From assembly GCF_027924185.1 (NCBI RefSeq), contig NZ_BRVO01000001.1, forward strand, positions 868,001 to 932,000: a stretch of DNA of 64,000 bases, read 5' to 3'. The translations under genes and the position numbers were made by a program. This document shows positions 60,633 through 64,000 of this stretch, one piece after another. This DNA is from Neptunitalea lumnitzerae. GTDB taxonomy: Bacteria; Bacteroidota; Bacteroidia; Flavobacteriales; Flavobacteriaceae. Within the stretch, counting starts at the first letter, position 1; every line of letters starts with the position of its first letter. The notes beneath the pieces are model-generated. The model searched no databases and was not told the DNA's origin. It saw only the letters and a list, made by a program, of their open reading frames with translations.

Positions 60633-62117
60633 TTATGCTTTAGAAGTTAATGAGTTCCAGAATACAAAAGCGAAACCAGAAAACAACATAAAGTGGAATG
60701 GGAACATACCAAAGTCGTTTAACTGAGTTGCACTGTACATACCAAATAAGAAATAGCACATTAAAACACCTTCTAAAATCATGTTTGGTGATAATTTAGT
60801 GTTAATATATTTATTTCCTTTCCAGGTGTCTTTTAAGTTGTTGATGTTGAACTTAGGAGTTCTTACAAATTCACTTCTTTTACCCATGTGGCCTTGAATA
60901 ACAGCTACTGAGTTGTGCAGCGAAAAACCTAATGCTACCGAGAAAAATGTAAAGAACAGTTTTACATAGGATACAAAGCTGTCAAAGCCACTACCCTGTA
61001 TACTTTTATAGGTAAACCAATAGCAAACAAATAAAATAATGGTACTAGCAATAAAGAAACTAGTAACTTCAAATACCCAGCTTAAGTGCCCAAATGAGTT
61101 TTTAATGTAAAGCATAGGGATACTTAATACAGCTACAATAAATACAAATAAAAACATAGAGCTGTTTAATAAGTGTAAAATACCGTGACACTTGGTTTTG
61201 AAATCTATAGTGTCAGAAGCTAAAACACGTGTAGCAGTTTTTCTAAAGTTTTCTGCTCCACCTTTGTTCCATCTAAATTGCTGTGATCTTGCAGCACTAA
61301 TAACAACCGGTAATTCAGCAGGCGTTTCAACATCCTCTAAATATTTAAACTTCCAGTTTTTAAGCTGCGCTCTATAGCTTAAATCAAGGTCTTCTGTAAG
61401 GGTGTCACCTTCCCAGTTACCAGCATCAAGAATACATTGTTTTCTCCAGATACCTGCGGTACCATTAAAGTTAATAAAGTGTCCTTTAGAGTTTCTACCC
61501 ACCTGTTCTAAGGTAAAGTGAGCATCTAAGGCAAAAGCTTGTATTCTTGTAAGTATCGAGTAATCTCTATTAATATGTCCCCAACGTGTTTGTACCACAC
61601 CTATTTCAGGGTCTTTAAAGTAAATAACAGTTTTCTTTAACCAATCACTATCTGGTAAAAAGTCAGCGTCAAAAATAGCTATAAACTCACCTTTAGCAAT
61701 TTCCAAACCTTCTTTTAAAGCACCCGCTTTAAAGCCTTGTCTGTTGGTTCTTCGTATGTGTTGAATATCTATGCCTTTTTCCTGTAGCGCTGCTATCAGT
61801 ACAGCTGTTTCCTCAACAGATTCGTCTGTAGAGTCATCTAGTACTTGAATTTCAAGTTTGTTTAAAGGATACTCAATTTTAGAAATATTCTCCAATAAAC
61901 GCTCTACAACATATTTTTCATTGTATAGCGGTAACTGAATAGTTACCATTGGTATTTCTTTAGGATCAAGTAAATTAAATTTTGGGGCTTCGTCTGTCTT
62001 CTTTTTAAAACCAAGGTAATTAAAAAGCAGATTTAGCTGAGCTAAACTGTATGAAAATATTAGTAATAAAGACACACAGTAAATAGCAATAATAATGTAG
62101 GAAATAGCTAAATTCAT
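60633..62117 (-). CDS. Processive family 2 glycosyltransferase (cellulose-synthase-like)
   Basis: 494-residue membrane glycosyltransferase. One N-terminal helix (5-30), a GT2 catalytic domain (about 55-290), then four C-terminal helices. D,D,D,QxxRW pattern: LDDSTDES (first Asp), FDADFLP (DxD), TEDLDLSYRA (third) and QQFRWNKG. It resembles cellulose synthase and ceramide glucosyltransferase-like proteins of Bacteroidota, with no PilZ domain. The product, an exopolysaccharide or glycolipid, cannot be told. Single gene. Confidence 0.92.
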   Translation of the reverse strand: MNLAISYIIIAIYCVSLLLIFSYSLAQLNLLFNYLGFKKKTDEAPKFNLLDPKEIPMVTIQLPLYNEKYVVERLLENISKIEYPLNKLEIQVLDDSTDESVEETAVLIAALQEKGIDIQHIRRTNRQGFKAGALKEGLEIAKGEFIAIFDADFLPDSDWLKKTVIYFKDPEIGVVQTRWGHINRDYSILTRIQAFALDAHFTLEQVGRNSKGHFINFNGTAGIWRKQCILDAGNWEGDTLTEDLDLSYRAQLKNWKFKYLEDVETPAELPVVISAARSQQFRWNKGGAENFRKTATRVLASDTIDFKTKCHGILHLLNSSMFLFVFIVAVLSIPMLYIKNSFGHLSWVFEVTSFFIASTIILFVCYWFTYKSIQGSGFDSFVSYVKLFFTFFSVALGFSLHNSVAVIQGHMGKRSEFVRTPKFNINNLKDTWKGNKYINTKLSPNMILEGVLMCYFLFGMYSATQLNDFGMFPFHFMLFSGFAFVFWNSLTSKA

Positions 62118-62656
62118 TTACTGAAGAGTTATCTGTTATAAATAGGTTTGTTAGTTGCAAATATAGCATCTTTTGCCTATCATAGTAATTTCTGAGGTTA
62201 ATTCTTTATAAACAAAATACAATGTCAGCTACTGTTTACGTGAAGTTTATGAGATATCTTTCTTAATATTTTAAGAATATTTTAAGATTTTTAATCTACA
62301 AGAATAAATTAGAAGTATAAGGGCATTAATTTTAGTAATAACGTAAAAATAGTATCAATTTCAGAATCTCACTAAATGAGAATTTAACCTTATAAATTTT
62401 ATAGAAATTGTAGCCAATTAGTAGTTAAATGTATCTATTTCCATTAAAATGTTTAAACAGTTTAAGGTAAGTAAGATGTTTTTAAGTTATAAATATGTTA
62501 GTCTACATAAGTTTACCAGCGTTTTAAATGTCACTTTGTAAGTCCCATGCGTAAAAACAATGGGAAAAGAATAATAGTCAAAAAAAAATGTTTATTTTGG
62601 AAATAAATTGAAAGCCCCCTCAATTTTACCCTTGCTAAAATTCTTAACCTAGTTGA
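62118..62656. other. Long divergent intergenic region
   Basis: 540 bases between the glycosyltransferase and the PAS kinase. Only the leftward -7 element near 62158 is convincing. The middle is AT-rich with repeated attttaag-type runs near 62260-62290 but no gene, tRNA or strong hairpin. Confidence 0.55.
62158..62165 (-). promoter_or_regulatory. -7 element of the glycosyltransferase gene
   Basis: Leftward TATATTTG exact match; leader about 34 bases. Confidence 0.5.
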
Positions 62657-64000
62657 ATGGAAAATGAAGAGAAAACTTATAGCTCGTTGGATTTTTCACG
62701 GCTTATAGATGGCATTTCTATAGATGCAACAGGCTCACTCATGGGTAGTTGGGATGTTGATTTAGTAGAGCGTAAGCTACTGTGGAGTAAAGAAACACGC
62801 GAAATACATGAAGTTTCTGAAAGCTTTAAATGTACCATAGAAGAGGCTTTTCAGTTTTATAAAGACGATCAGTTAGCGTTGCTAAGAGAAAAATTTCATA
62901 CGGCTATTTCTAATAATGACAGGTACGATGTGCGGGTAGTATTAACCACCCAATCTGGTAAGCAGAAATGGGTGCGTACTGTTGGTATACCAGTTTTTGA
63001 AAACGGAATTTGTGTTAGAGTTTATGGCCTTATCCAAGATATCTCACAAGAGGTTATATTAGAGAATATTGATAGAAAGCAAAAGGAGTTTTTTAAGAAA
63101 ACTTTTTACGAAGCTTCTACATGTATGGCAATAAGTAATTTACAAGCTCAGTTTGTGCTTGTAAATAATAGTATGATTAATTTATTGGGTTATACGGCTA
63201 ATGAGTTGCTGAAATTTACCTTTAGAGATATTACGCATCCAGATGATTTGGAAACCAGTAATAGTTCGTTTAAAGATTTACTATCAGGAGAACTAAAGCA
63301 CTACAATGTAGAGAAGCGCTATGTAGATAAGGCAGGGACCACTATTTATGCAATGCTTTCTGTTTCGGTAATTAAAGATGAGGTAGGAGAACCATTGTAC
63401 TTCTTAGTTCAAATTACCAATATTAGTAAACGTATAGAGGCTACCCAAAAATTACAGTCGTTATTAAATGTAACCGCAGACCAAAATAAGAGATTGCTAA
63501 ACTTTGCGCATATAGTTTCGCATAATTTAAGATCGCATTCAGGTAACTTATCTATGCTAATGGATTTGATACAACAACAGTATCCTGAAATTTACAGCAA
63601 CGAAATGATGCCATATTTAGGTAAAGCCATTGGGGAGTTATCAGAAACCATAGCTCATTTGCAAGAAGTGGTGTCTGTGCACACTAGTAGTGCCGATAAT
63701 ATAGAAAGTCTTAATTTGAGATTTTATATTGACAAAACTGTTAATGTACTTACAGCCTCTATCTTAGAGACTAAATGTAATGTAGAGGTGGTTGTAAGTG
63801 GAAATGAATATGTGAATTTTATTCCTGCATATTTAGATAGTATTCTTTTGAATCTTTTAAGTAACGCCATAAAGTATAGATCGGATAAGAGACCACCTGA
63901 AATAAAAATATATACAGAGAAAGAAGATGAGTATCTTGTATTGGCAGTTGCCGATAATGGCCTTGGTTTAGATTTAGAAATGCATGGAAAACAATTGTTT
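62657..64000 (+). CDS. PAS-domain sensor histidine kinase (3' end outside window)
   Basis: 448 residues visible, frame open to the right edge. Two PAS/PAC units: about 20-135 (MGSWDVDLVERKLLWSKETREIHEV ... VYGLIQDIS) and about 145-270 (FKKTFYEASTCMAISN, LLGYTANELL, HPDDLE, FLVQITNISKRIEA). A phospho-His region, NFAHIVSHNLRSHSGNLSML, follows near 290, then the start of the HATPase domain (LLNLLSNAIKYRS, VADNGLGLDL). No membrane helix or signal peptide, so it is a soluble kinase. The ligand is unknown. Confidence 0.9.
   Translation, partial: MENEEKTYSSLDFSRLIDGISIDATGSLMGSWDVDLVERKLLWSKETREIHEVSESFKCTIEEAFQFYKDDQLALLREKFHTAISNNDRYDVRVVLTTQSGKQKWVRTVGIPVFENGICVRVYGLIQDISQEVILENIDRKQKEFFKKTFYEASTCMAISNLQAQFVLVNNSMINLLGYTANELLKFTFRDITHPDDLETSNSSFKDLLSGELKHYNVEKRYVDKAGTTIYAMLSVSVIKDEVGEPLYFLVQITNISKRIEATQKLQSLLNVTADQNKRLLNFAHIVSHNLRSHSGNLSMLMDLIQQQYPEIYSNEMMPYLGKAIGELSETIAHLQEVVSVHTSSADNIESLNLRFYIDKTVNVLTASILETKCNVEVVVSGNEYVNFIPAYLDSILLNLLSNAIKYRSDKRPPEIKIYTEKEDEYLVLAVADNGLGLDLEMHGKQLF

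Overview
The window reads as chromosomal DNA of a marine-type member of the Flavobacteriaceae (Bacteroidota). The support is low GC, no Shine-Dalgarno-led starts, several promoters of the Bacteroidota type (TTG, about 19 bases, TAnnTTTG), SusR-like TPR/HTH regulators, TonB-dependent receptors with a carboxypeptidase-regulatory-like domain, a four-repeat CHRD lipoprotein, DUF3098/DUF3127/DUF4301/DUF4260 genes, and a mevalonate pathway. The genus cannot be fixed from sequence alone.

Layout. 1-9.8 kb is core: the end of gdhA, a metal-binding HMA lipoprotein, an M16 peptidase pair, rplU-rpmA, a DUF3332 lipoprotein and nrdB-nrdA of the ATP-cone-less (class Id-like) type. 10.1-15.8 kb looks like a phytate-use locus: membrane-anchored TPR/LuxR-type regulator, TonB-dependent receptor and beta-propeller phytase. 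15.9-21.4 kb is an AT-rich accessory block: a RelE/ParE-type toxin-antitoxin pair, a frameshifted RDD gene, three small membrane proteins, a lipoprotein and a decayed RHS-repeat 3' end; it resembles a degraded polymorphic-toxin and immunity locus. 22.2-25.0 kb holds two tandem paralogous secreted proteins with a C1q-like C-terminus. 25.1-30.4 kb has ahcY, then a tight operon of a 4'-phosphopantetheinyl transferase, geranylgeranylglyceryl phosphate synthase and PnuC, then DUF4301.

31-40 kb is regulatory and transport: a sigma-54 activator converging on a hybrid histidine kinase, a TPP-riboswitch-controlled TonB receptor, greA, a HIT protein and another kinase. 40-49 kb has DUF3127, aat, tag, the CHRD lipoprotein, a thioredoxin-like gene and the leftward ftsX-DUF3098-uppP-truB-(TonB-like) operon. 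48-53 kb has two small metal-type genes, an ECF sigma/anti-sigma/DUF4097 operon and two patatin paralogs. 53-62 kb has leuS with an unusual insertion, YjbR/DUF4260, mvaD-mevalonate kinase-UbiA prenyltransferase and a processive glycosyltransferase. The window ends inside a PAS histidine kinase.

Threads worth attention: GGGP synthase plus a digeranylgeranylglyceryl-phosphate-synthase-like UbiA enzyme (archaeal-type lipid chemistry in a bacterium); the RHS remnant and its membrane-protein neighbours with a degenerate repeat after two genes; an attenuator-like hairpin at the greA start site; an SSB-like acidic tail on DUF3127; and the LeuRS insertion.
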